This document shows, one piece after another, positions 31,791 through 39,017 of a DNA stretch of 64,000 nucleotides. Each line of letters opens with the position of its first letter. The first letter of the stretch is position 1. Made by a program: the position numbers and the translations under genes. Source of the DNA: Bacillota bacterium (lineage in GTDB: Bacteria > Bacillota > Limnochordia > Darwinibacteriales > DTU012); the NCBI GenBank assembly GCA_012840925.1, contig DUVS01000015.1, positions 55,142-119,141 of the forward strand, given 5' to 3'. Under the pieces are notes generated by a model. The model did no database searches. It was not told the origin of the DNA and saw only the letters and a list, made by a program, of their open reading frames with translations.

Positions 31791-33248
31791 ATGCGAGCGA
31801 CATTCAGTGGAATTGAGATTGCCCGCCGGGCGCTTCAGGCCCAGCAGTTATCCCTTGATACCGTTGGGCAGAATATCGCCAACGCCAATACACCCGGTTA
31901 TTCACGGCAGGTGGCAGTACACACTGCCAGCCGTCCTTACCCTGTGCCTCAATTTACCCATAACCCCATCAACGGGATGTTGGGGACAGGTGTTGAGATT
32001 GCCCGGCTGAGCCGGATGCGGGATGAATTCATAGAAATGCGTCTGCGTCAGGAACAGCATAACCTCAACTACTGGGAAATGATCAGCGATGGGTTGGAGC
32101 AGGTAGAACTTATTTATAACGAACCTTCCGAGAATGGGATTCACCATGCCTTGGAGCTGTTTTGGGATGCATGGCAGGAACTCAGCATTAATCCGCATAG
32201 TGAAGCGGTGCGTTCGGTCGTGCTCCAGCGTGGAGAAGTAGTGGCTTCTGCCATTAACCACGTGCGTTATCAATTGGGTAAGCTGCGTGACAACTACAAT
32301 GACCTTGTAGCGGTCAAAGTGGATGAGATAAATTCCTATGCGGAACGGATTGCTGAGTTAAACCGCGACATTGTCAAGGTGATCGCATCGGGATATCAGC
32401 CCAATGATTTGATGGACCAGCGTGATCAATTGCTTCAGGAGTTGTCGGAGATCGCCAATATCGAGGTCGTTGTTGACAAATTTGGCGCGGTTAGCGTCAG
32501 TATCAGCGGCGCCACCTTGGTACAGCGGACAGAGGTGTTCAAGTTGGATGTCCGTCCGGCAGCAACAGCATCCGTACCTCCCTATGATCGGGTGGAAGTG
32601 ATCTGGGAGGGTTCCAATGTTCTGGCAGAAATCAGAGGTGGCGAGCTGGCGGGAATCCTTGACTTCCGGGACCGCTTTGTCCAGGATTATATTCATGATC
32701 TCAACCAGTGGACAGCGGATCTGATGAATACTGTCAATGACATTCATAGGCAGGGCGTTGATTTGAACGGCAGTCCTGGACAAGCTTTCTTTATTCCCGC
32801 CCATGCTGTCGATCCTGTGACGGCTGATCAGGATCCAAGTCTGCACATTAAAGTTGGCTTGCAGCATCCTGCTCAGATTGCCGCCAGCGCTCTAGTGGAC
32901 GACAACGGCGATGTCGTAGTAGGCAATGGGGAGATTGCCCTGGAACTGGCTCAACTGCGTCATACGCCGATTGACCACGCCGGAAATACAATCGGCTCTT
33001 ACTTTAACGCAATCGTATCCAAGATTGGTGTCGATGCTCTGGAAGGCAATTCAATGGTGAACAACGGCGACGCATTGATCAACCATCTGGAGAACATGCG
33101 GGAAGCGGTTTCCGGAGTTAACCTTGATGAGGAAATGGCGGACATGATTCGGTTCCAACATGCGTATGCTGCTGCTGCCAGAATGATGACGACGATGGAT
33201 CAGGTACTGGAAATAATCGTTAATCGCCTTGGCCTCTTTGGCAGATAG
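31791..33248 (+). CDS. flgK: FlgK hook-associated protein 1
   Basis: The 485-residue protein joins hook and filament. The N-terminus GIEIARRALQAQQLSLDTVGQNIANANTPGYSRQ is the rod/hook/HAP signature; the C-terminus ends GVNLDEEMADMIRFQHAYAAAARMMTTMDQVLEIIVNRLG, the D0 helix. The length is at the low end for FlgK. It follows flgN by seven bases. Confidence 0.97.
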   Translation: MRATFSGIEIARRALQAQQLSLDTVGQNIANANTPGYSRQVAVHTASRPYPVPQFTHNPINGMLGTGVEIARLSRMRDEFIEMRLRQEQHNLNYWEMISDGLEQVELIYNEPSENGIHHALELFWDAWQELSINPHSEAVRSVVLQRGEVVASAINHVRYQLGKLRDNYNDLVAVKVDEINSYAERIAELNRDIVKVIASGYQPNDLMDQRDQLLQELSEIANIEVVVDKFGAVSVSISGATLVQRTEVFKLDVRPAATASVPPYDRVEVIWEGSNVLAEIRGGELAGILDFRDRFVQDYIHDLNQWTADLMNTVNDIHRQGVDLNGSPGQAFFIPAHAVDPVTADQDPSLHIKVGLQHPAQIAASALVDDNGDVVVGNGEIALELAQLRHTPIDHAGNTIGSYFNAIVSKIGVDALEGNSMVNNGDALINHLENMREAVSGVNLDEEMADMIRFQHAYAAAARMMTTMDQVLEIIVNRLGLFGR

Positions 33249-33262
33249 AAGGAGGGTAGCCA

Positions 33263-34219
33263 ATGCGGGTTACTAACAATACATTGATCAACAATATGAT
33301 GCGGCACCTGAACAGGGGGTTAAGCCGCCTTGATCGCTATCAGCAGCAATTAGCGAGCGGTAAACAAGTATTGAAGCCCTCTGATGATCCTGCTGGTGTG
33401 ATCAGCATCCTGGAACTGCGGTCTTCCCTCGTGGAGAACGATCAGCTGTTAAAGAATGTGGGTAACGCCCTTTCCTGGCTTGAATCGGTTGATACGGTGC
33501 TGGGATCCGTCACCAATGTGCTGCAGCGGGCTAAGGAATTGACTGTATATGCTGCCACAGGAACGCTGCAGGCAGATGACCGTCAGGCAATCATGGAAGA
33601 AGTGAAACAGTTATTTGATAATGTTTTGGAACTGGCTAATTCCACCCACGGCGGCAAGCATCTCTTTGCCGGCCAGAAAACCATCACAGAGCCATTCCAG
33701 CGAGTGAGTTCCGACCCGAGCGATCCTGACTATTACATGATTGAGTATCACGGAGGACGGGTTGACGAAGACACAGCTTCTCTAAAGGTGGAAATCAACT
33801 CCAATACGGTGATTGATTTGAATGTCATTCAAGCCAGCATTCCCAGCGGCGGTACAACCAGTGATGCCGAGGATCAGTTGTTTATGCCGATCCTGGCAGT
33901 TTTGGCGGGTATCATCAGCGATATTCAAGCCGACGATGCCGCATCGCTAGGGGGTGCAAGGCTGGGAGAGTTGGATCAAGCCTTGGATGGACTTCTCACT
34001 GTCCGGGCTGAAGTAGGTGCCAAACTCAGCAGAATTGAGTTGGCCGATGCACGGCTTAAGGATTTGCATCTGAATCTCAACAAAATGCTCACCAATATCC
34101 AGGATATCGATGTAGCGGAAGCGATCATGAACCTTAAGAGTGAGGAAAATGGATATCGGGTTGCCTTGGCCGTTGGTGCCCGGATCATTCAACCTTCTTT
34201 AGTGGATTTCCTCAGATAG
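33263..34219 (+). CDS. flgL: FlgL hook-associated protein 3
   Basis: The 318-residue flagellin-like junction protein has an N-terminal helix VTNNTLINNMMRHLNRGLSRLDRYQQQLASGKQVLKPSDDP, a central region, and a C-terminal helix ending INKMLTNIQDIDVAEAIMNLKSEENGY. AAGGAGG is found before the ATG. With FlgK it caps the hook and joins the filament. The flagellin gene itself is not in this window. Confidence 0.95.
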   Translation: MRVTNNTLINNMMRHLNRGLSRLDRYQQQLASGKQVLKPSDDPAGVISILELRSSLVENDQLLKNVGNALSWLESVDTVLGSVTNVLQRAKELTVYAATGTLQADDRQAIMEEVKQLFDNVLELANSTHGGKHLFAGQKTITEPFQRVSSDPSDPDYYMIEYHGGRVDEDTASLKVEINSNTVIDLNVIQASIPSGGTTSDAEDQLFMPILAVLAGIISDIQADDAASLGGARLGELDQALDGLLTVRAEVGAKLSRIELADARLKDLHLNLNKMLTNIQDIDVAEAIMNLKSEENGYRVALAVGARIIQPSLVDFLR

Positions 34220-34231
34220 GGGTCGGCTTAG

Positions 34232-34738
34232 ATGCATCTCAGGATTAAAACCGTCTTTCCCCAGTTGATGCTCGATTACCAATTGCCGCAGCTTCAGATC
34301 AAGCAGCAGCTGGGACGCTTTGAGTATGAATATGAAGGGCCCAGGATCGAAATCGATCAACAGCAGCCCCGCAATGAGCTGGGGATGGGTGATTTACGCC
34401 ACTTTGCCCGAAGGGTGGTTGCAGCCGGAAGGCAAACTTCATTGACCGGCATTGCCAGGAGGGCTCAGGAAGGCGATCGCTTTGCCCGGGAAATGACCAG
34501 CCAGAATACAGTCGCTCAGCTGGCCAAAGAGCAGTGCTTTGATCAGATCCCAGAAATCAATGTTGACATTTCTCCCAAGACGAGGCCTGAGATCGAAGCC
34601 ATTTACGGAGTGAAAATTCACTGGATTGACGGTGTCACGGACATGGAAGCCATCATCAATCCACCAAAGATAGATTTTATCAAAGGCAGAGTCGATATTA
34701 GCTTAGACAAAGGCAGCAAACTTGATCTAAAAGGGTGA
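34232..34738 (+). CDS. yviE: DUF6470 (YviE-like) flagellar-operon protein
   Basis: The 168-residue product lies between flgL and fliW as B. subtilis yviE does. It begins LRIKTVFPQLMLDYQLPQLQIKQQ and has a conserved repeated acidic/aromatic motif (DYQLP...YEGPRIEID). It is strand-rich with no signal peptide. Function unknown; the place in the operon is conserved in Bacilli. Confidence 0.8.
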   Translation: MHLRIKTVFPQLMLDYQLPQLQIKQQLGRFEYEYEGPRIEIDQQQPRNELGMGDLRHFARRVVAAGRQTSLTGIARRAQEGDRFAREMTSQNTVAQLAKEQCFDQIPEINVDISPKTRPEIEAIYGVKIHWIDGVTDMEAIINPPKIDFIKGRVDISLDKGSKLDLKG

Positions 34739-34744
34739 CGAATT

Positions 34745-35209
34745 GTGAAGGTAGAAACAACCCGCTTTGGAACGATTGAGATCGATCCGGAACAGATTAT
34801 TGAGTTTCCCGATGGAATTCTTGGGTTCGAAGAGTATCACCGCTATGTGATCTTTGAGTCTTCCGATCATATCTTCAGCTTTTTGCAGTCAGTGGAAGTG
34901 CCTTGGCTCAGTTTTGTGGTGATCATGCCCGAACTGCTGCGCAGCGATTATTATGTCGATCTTGAGCCCCAATTGGTCAAGGAGCTTGGTTTTGAAGATC
35001 CTGAAGAGGGTAAGGTTTTTGTGATTGTCACTGTCCCTGAGGACGTCACGGAAATGACCGCCAATTTACAGGCACCAATTGTAATCAATCGCGAAACCAG
35101 ACTGGCTAAACAGGTTATCTTGACGGATGGAATGTATAAGGTCAGGCATAATGTTCTGGCAGAACTGCAGCGCAACGCCTTTATTGCGGCTAAGGCTGCT
35201 TCCAAGTAA
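34745..35209 (+). CDS. fliW: FliW flagellar assembly factor / CsrA antagonist
   Basis: The 154-residue product binds flagellin and CsrA in the three-way partner switch that sets flagellin translation. It has the opening KVETTRFGTIEIDPEQIIEFPDGILGFEEYHRYVI and SVEVPWLSFVVIMP, which are the family signature. GTG start (34745). It is directly followed by csrA, in the conserved pair. Confidence 0.95.
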   Translation: MKVETTRFGTIEIDPEQIIEFPDGILGFEEYHRYVIFESSDHIFSFLQSVEVPWLSFVVIMPELLRSDYYVDLEPQLVKELGFEDPEEGKVFVIVTVPEDVTEMTANLQAPIVINRETRLAKQVILTDGMYKVRHNVLAELQRNAFIAAKAASK

Positions 35210-35269
35210 GGAGCAGCCCGGTCTAATTCTGGCATTTCCGGGAAAGCTATAGTCCAGGGAGGGACACTA

Positions 35270-35545
35270 ATGCTTGTTCTAACAAGGAAAGTCAATCAGA
35301 GCATTATGATCGGAGATCAGATCAAAGTGATCGTTGTTGATGTGCGCGGCGATCAAGTCAAATTAGGTATTGAAGCACCTAAGGAAATCAGTGTCCATCG
35401 GGAAGAGGTTTATAGTGAGATCCAGGACGAAAACAAGCGTGCTGTCTTATCGAAAGATATCGATCTGAATCAACTGGGAGAGCTTCTCAAGCCACAAAGG
35501 CATACCGACAGTGATTCGGTTAATAAGTCAGATGAAGGACGGTGA
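35270..35545 (+). CDS. csrA: CsrA carbon-storage/flagellin translation regulator
   Basis: The 91-residue RNA-binding protein opens [16 protein letters not shown], then [31 protein letters not shown], an exact CsrA core. It has a longer C-terminal tail (about 30 residues after EEVYSEIQ) than the about 61-residue E. coli form. RBS GGGAGGG precedes ATG. In Bacillus it represses flagellin translation and is held by FliW. Here no hag follows it. Confidence 0.97.
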   Translation: MLVLTRKVNQSIMIGDQIKVIVVDVRGDQVKLGIEAPKEISVHREEVYSEIQDENKRAVLSKDIDLNQLGELLKPQRHTDSDSVNKSDEGR

Positions 35546-35552
35546 GTCGATT

Positions 35553-35921
35553 GTGATTCGGACTGATCATACTGTTAAGGGCCATACCCATGTGCAGATA
35601 CCCAAGCTGGTAAATCAAAGTCCAGAACCGGTTAGCAGCAAGAGAGCCGAGGAGTATGATCCATTTGCACAGCAGACACTGGGCGAAAAAGACTTGGAAA
35701 AAGTCAGTGCTGCGATCGAGTATCTCAACAAGACTATGTCAATCTTCGACCGCAGTCTGGAGTTCAGTATTCATGAAGATACAAACAGGATCATAGTCCG
35801 AGTTATCAACCGGTCAGACCATGGTGAGGAAGTAATTCGGGAAATACCACCTGAGCGCATCCTGGACTTGATCGCCGCATTGATGAACATTGTTGGGTTG
35901 TTGGTCGACCAGCGGGCATAG
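35553..35921 (+). CDS. flaG: FlaG-like flagellar protein
   Basis: The 122-residue product has the FlaG core in its C-terminal half: EYLNKTMSIFDRSLEFSIHEDTNRIIVRVINRSDHGEEVIREIPPERILDLIAALMNIVGLLVDQRA. This modulates filament length in known systems. I use GTG 35553 (GGTGAG six bases ahead) because it clears csrA; a GTG at 35511 would overlap csrA by 35 bases and has no ribosome site. Sits directly after csrA where hag lies in B. subtilis. Confidence 0.88.
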   Translation: MIRTDHTVKGHTHVQIPKLVNQSPEPVSSKRAEEYDPFAQQTLGEKDLEKVSAAIEYLNKTMSIFDRSLEFSIHEDTNRIIVRVINRSDHGEEVIREIPPERILDLIAALMNIVGLLVDQRA

Positions 35922-35934
35922 GGGGAATCCATTA

Positions 35935-36303
35935 ATGAGCACACATGCATTACAGACTTATAAGCAGGTGCAAGTGTCGACTGCATCAGCGGGGGAACTG
36001 ATTCTGATGTTGTTTGACGGGGCAATCCGTTTTGCGAACCAAGCTCTCAGCTGCATGGAACAGTCGGATCTTGCCGGCGCCAATGACAAACTGTTGAAAG
36101 CCCAGGATATTGTCTACGAGCTGATCGTGGCTTTAAATCTGGAAGTTGGCGAGATTGCCCGGAATCTCTATCGGCTTTATATGTTCATCAATCAGCTGTT
36201 GATTCAAGCCAATGTCTCCAAAGATCCTAAGTTGGTCCAACAGGCGGTAGGGATGTTGACGGAGCTGAGGACAATGTGGCATGAGGTGGTGGAACGGGTT
36301 TGA
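35935..36303 (+). CDS. fliS: FliS flagellin export chaperone
   Basis: The 122-residue helical product has the FliS signature YKQVQVSTASAGELILMLFDGAIRFANQAL and a helix LEVGEIARNLYRLYMFINQLLIQANVSKD. It binds flagellin C-terminus before export. ATG 35935 is preceded by AGGGGGAA; a frame running upstream to 35890 lies in flaG. fliD, which usually precedes it, is absent. Confidence 0.95.
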   Translation: MSTHALQTYKQVQVSTASAGELILMLFDGAIRFANQALSCMEQSDLAGANDKLLKAQDIVYELIVALNLEVGEIARNLYRLYMFINQLLIQANVSKDPKLVQQAVGMLTELRTMWHEVVERV

Positions 36304-36800
36304 CTGTGGAGATCAGAGATCAGTTCGTTGAGTTAATCGACAGTTACAAGCAGTTGACTCGTTATTATCAAAGCATCGCCGAATTTGGACAAGATGAAGT
36401 GATCCTCATCGATCAAGGCGATATGGAATCGCTGATGTCTATCTTGCGCGAAAAAGAAGCCATTATGGCCGACGTTGCCAAGTGCCAGGCAAAGATCGGA
36501 GCGATTCAAGATGCACTTGTGAGCCGGTATCAGCTGGAGTATTTTTCCCTAAACAAACTGATGACGGTTGTAGAAAGCAGTAATCGTGATTTGTTGGAGA
36601 ATTTGAGGAGAGTAGTCAAGCAGTTGATCAAGGAGCTGGAAATCCTGGAACAGCAAGAGCGAATCCACGAATCGATGCTGAAAAGCTTTGCTGAAGAAGT
36701 CAACAAAAACCAAATCAAGAAACAAGCCCAAACCAAGGCTAAGGCTTATGAGAAGATCATTGACAACAAGCCCGATAACGACATTGATGTGAAGCGTTGA
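36300..36800 (+). CDS. FliT/FlgN-like flagellar chaperone-like protein
   Basis: The 166-residue product is almost wholly helical with long heptad stretches (ESSNRDLLENLRRVVKQLIKELEILEQQERIHESMLK). It resembles FliT/FlgN family chaperones in size and helix pattern (ILREKEAIMADV near residue 47) but has no unique motif. TTG start (36300) overlaps the fliS stop as TTGA. Position right after fliS supports fliT. Confidence 0.7.
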   Translation: MTVEIRDQFVELIDSYKQLTRYYQSIAEFGQDEVILIDQGDMESLMSILREKEAIMADVAKCQAKIGAIQDALVSRYQLEYFSLNKLMTVVESSNRDLLENLRRVVKQLIKELEILEQQERIHESMLKSFAEEVNKNQIKKQAQTKAKAYEKIIDNKPDNDIDVKR

Positions 36801-36845
36801 ACCTGACTCAAATGTCATAAAATTACTACAGATCTAGCAAATTCC

Positions 36846-36907
36846 TTGACAAGTATTGTTCGAGTATGCTAGGGTATAAGTAACCGGAATGCTTTCGAGG
36901 CCGGTAA
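36846..36907 (+). promoter_or_regulatory. Promoter and hairpin leader of the cold-shock gene
   Basis: TTGACA (36846-36851), 18 bases, TAGGGT (36870-36875). In the leader ACCGG can pair with CCGGT around a 13-base loop (about 36884-36906), just upstream of AGGAGG. A structured leader is common before cold-shock genes and may be the temperature-sensitive element. Confidence 0.55.
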
Positions 36908-36931
36908 GAATCTTTAGGAGGAATGTATTTA

Positions 36932-37129
36932 ATGCTAGGCAAAGTAAAATGGTTTAATGCTGAGAAGGGTTATGGATTCATTGAACGTGAAGATGGCGGG
37001 GATGTATTTGTACACTTCTCAGCAATCCAGGAGGACGGATTCAAGACCCTGGAAGAAGGACAGGCAGTACAGTTTGACATCATCGAAGGAGAGAGAGGCC
37101 CACAGGCCGCCAATGTTGTAAAAATCTGA
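36932..37129 (+). CDS. Cold-shock protein (CspA/CspB family)
   Basis: The 65-residue OB-fold nucleic acid chaperone carries RNP1 KGYGFIE and RNP2 VFVHF, with [10 protein letters not shown] at the N-terminus. ATG 36932 is chosen because AGGAGG lies ten bases ahead and the product then has the usual length; an ATG three codons earlier sits one base from that site. Own promoter and terminator, so a single-gene unit inserted between the fliT-like gene and hpf. Confidence 0.97.
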   Translation: MLGKVKWFNAEKGYGFIEREDGGDVFVHFSAIQEDGFKTLEEGQAVQFDIIEGERGPQAANVVKI

Positions 37130-37141
37130 ACAGATGCAAAC

Positions 37142-37167
37142 AAGAACCAAGGCAACTTGGTTCTTTT
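37142..37167 (+). terminator. Intrinsic terminator of the cold-shock gene
   Basis: AAGAACCAAG (37142-37151), loop GCAA, CTTGGTTCTT (37156-37165); the T-run is the end of the right arm plus two T. A perfect ten-pair stem. Confidence 0.85.
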
Positions 37168-37206
37168 AGTTATCACAGGTTGTACCAAGTGAGGAATATT
37201 GCCAGA

Positions 37207-37235
37207 GGAGGATTTTTTTGGCGCTGCTGGAATTA
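37207..37235 (+). promoter_or_regulatory. Sigma-H-like promoter candidate of hpf
   Basis: GGAGGATTT (37207-37215) fits the SigH -35 pattern RNAGGAWWW exactly; 12 bases later TGGAATTA (37228-37235) fits RNGAATWW except the first base. B. subtilis hpf (yvyD) is under SigB and SigH. A TATAAT at 37234-37239 could instead be the -10 of a sigma-A promoter, but no good -35 is placed for it. Confidence 0.5.
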
Positions 37236-37271
37236 TAATAATAGCAACGAGATTAAAGGGGAGTGAAAAAC

Positions 37272-37841
37272 ATGGCTGCAATGAAGATTGTTGTCAAAGG
37301 TAAGAATCTCGATGTTACTCCTGCTTTACGTGCGTATGCTGAAAAGAAGATCAGTAAGTTTGAGAAGTTTTTCGTCAATGGGAACGAGGATCATCAGTCG
37401 GCTGCTGTGATGATGTTGCGTACGGAAAGGGAAGTTCATATTGCCGAGTTGACAATTGAGTATAGAGGGTTGGTTTTGCGCGGCGAAGGACGCACAGTGG
37501 ATATGTATAACTCGATTGATGAAGCAGTTGATCGGATCGAACGGCAGTGGAATAAATTCAAAACCAGGATTCAGAGAAAATTCCAAGGCCCAAAAATCAG
37601 TGAACTGGCACCACCGGCAGACGACGGCTTAGGACCGGGGGCTGTAACTCGCGATCGCGATTTCAAGATTGTCAAAGTAAAACGCTTTCCCTACAAGCCG
37701 ATGGATGTTGAGGAAGCTATTATGCAGATGGAGCTTTTGGGACACGATTTCTTCGTTTTTGCCAATGCTGAAGATGATCAGATCAATGTTGTCTATAAAC
37801 GCAGTGATGGCAACTATGGATTGATTGAACCGGAATTCTAG
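37272..37841 (+). CDS. hpf: Ribosome hibernation promoting factor, long form
   Basis: Binds idle ribosomes and dimerises them to 100S particles. The 189-residue product has the RaiA-like N-terminal domain (IVVKGKNLDVTPALRAYAEKKISKFEKFF, residues 5-33; VRGEG and IDEAVDRIERQ) and the C-terminal dimerisation domain (IVKVKRFPYKPMDVEEAIMQMELLGHDFFVF), as in long HPF of Bacillota. ATG 37272 follows GGGGAG by eight bases. Same position before secA as in B. subtilis except for one inserted gene. Confidence 0.96.
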   Translation: MAAMKIVVKGKNLDVTPALRAYAEKKISKFEKFFVNGNEDHQSAAVMMLRTEREVHIAELTIEYRGLVLRGEGRTVDMYNSIDEAVDRIERQWNKFKTRIQRKFQGPKISELAPPADDGLGPGAVTRDRDFKIVKVKRFPYKPMDVEEAIMQMELLGHDFFVFANAEDDQINVVYKRSDGNYGLIEPEF

Positions 37842-37869
37842 AGTGGAAACTTAGAAAGTAGGATTGAAT

Positions 37870-38997
37870 ATGGGTTCTTCTGTGACCTTAGTCATATTTG
37901 AAGGTGGTATGATCGAGAGTGAATTAGAGGAGCTAATGCGGCAGGTCCGGAAAGCAATAGTGATCGATCAAATCCTGAAGGCTAAGGCAGGAGGATTTGA
38001 GCAGATAATAGTAGTAACCTCCTACACAGATTTGGCAGAAGCGGTGGCAAAACTGGAAGTGGATGTTGACTATCGACCGCAGGTGACAGAGGAGTTCCAC
38101 TTTGGCGAACAACTGCTCAGAATTGTAACCCAACGGAAGATAGCAAAAGTTTTGTACATGGGGGGAGCGGCGGCTCCCCTTATTTCTGCTCAGGAGCTGC
38201 GTTATATCCGTACCCTGTTGGAGAATCATGATCAGGTGGTAACCGCCAACAACTACTTTTCCGCTGATCTGGTGGGATTTGCACCAGCCTCTGCGTTAGC
38301 AGGGGTTACTCTGCCGGAGATCGACAACTCATTGCCGCAGCTCTTGGTCCATGAGGGCAACCTCAAATTCATTCCACTCCAGCGTTCTCTGGGACTGCAC
38401 TTTGATCTGGATACTCCTGCTGATCTGGTAATCCTGGCTAATCACCCGGGCGCAGGTTTTCATACCAAAGAAGCGATTGCCAAGGCTGACATTGATACCA
38501 GGCAGTGTGAGCGGATCAAAAAGGTAATGCAGGATTTCCAGGCGGATCTGGTGGTATACGGACGGGTGAATTCCGCATTATTCCAACTGTTGGATCAGCT
38601 TACCCATTGCCGGATTCGCCTGTACTCGGAAGAACGGGGGCTGAAGGCTCTCGGCCGGGATGTCCGGGGCGAAGTGCGTTCGCTGCTTGGTGAGATGATT
38701 GCTGTCTGCGGATACGAGGAGTTTTTCAGGTTCTTGAGCCGGATCTGTCAGGGGGCAGTGATCGATTCCCGGATCCTTTTTGCCCATTGGCAGTGGGATT
38801 TGTCGCAAAGTGACCGGTTTTACTCAGATCTCGGTTTCATCGACCGGATCATTCATCCTGGGCTGCGGGAGTTTACAGCTGCAGCCTATAGTGCATCAGT
38901 ACCGGTAATGTTGGGAGGACATTCATTAGTCACGGGGGGGCTTTGGGCTTTGCTCGATGCCAGTTATGCGGAAAGACAAAATGCAGCATCGGTGTAG
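37870..38997 (+). CDS. Unrecognised protein with nucleotidyltransferase-like segments
   Basis: The product, 375 residues from ATG 37870, is not a family I know. No signal peptide. The first 190 residues alternate strands and helices like a Rossmann or GT-A sugar-nucleotide transferase fold (VTLVIFEGG, IIVVTSYTDL, VLYMGGAAAPLI, DQVVTANNYFSADLVGFAP, FDLDTPADLVIL). The order YMGGAAAPLISAQELRYI looks like MobA/CofC-type nucleotidyltransferases, but the opening GG-x4-K-P loop is missing. Residues 195-375 are a second mainly helical domain with an RxxxGxxxRGEVRSLLGE stretch and GGHSLVTGGLWALLD at the end. It sits between hpf and secA, interrupting a conserved gene order. An activity cannot be assigned. 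Confidence 0.75.
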   Translation: MGSSVTLVIFEGGMIESELEELMRQVRKAIVIDQILKAKAGGFEQIIVVTSYTDLAEAVAKLEVDVDYRPQVTEEFHFGEQLLRIVTQRKIAKVLYMGGAAAPLISAQELRYIRTLLENHDQVVTANNYFSADLVGFAPASALAGVTLPEIDNSLPQLLVHEGNLKFIPLQRSLGLHFDLDTPADLVILANHPGAGFHTKEAIAKADIDTRQCERIKKVMQDFQADLVVYGRVNSALFQLLDQLTHCRIRLYSEERGLKALGRDVRGEVRSLLGEMIAVCGYEEFFRFLSRICQGAVIDSRILFAHWQWDLSQSDRFYSDLGFIDRIIHPGLREFTAAAYSASVPVMLGGHSLVTGGLWALLDASYAERQNAASV

Positions 38998-39017
38998 ATT
39001 AGAAAGGATGACTATGG

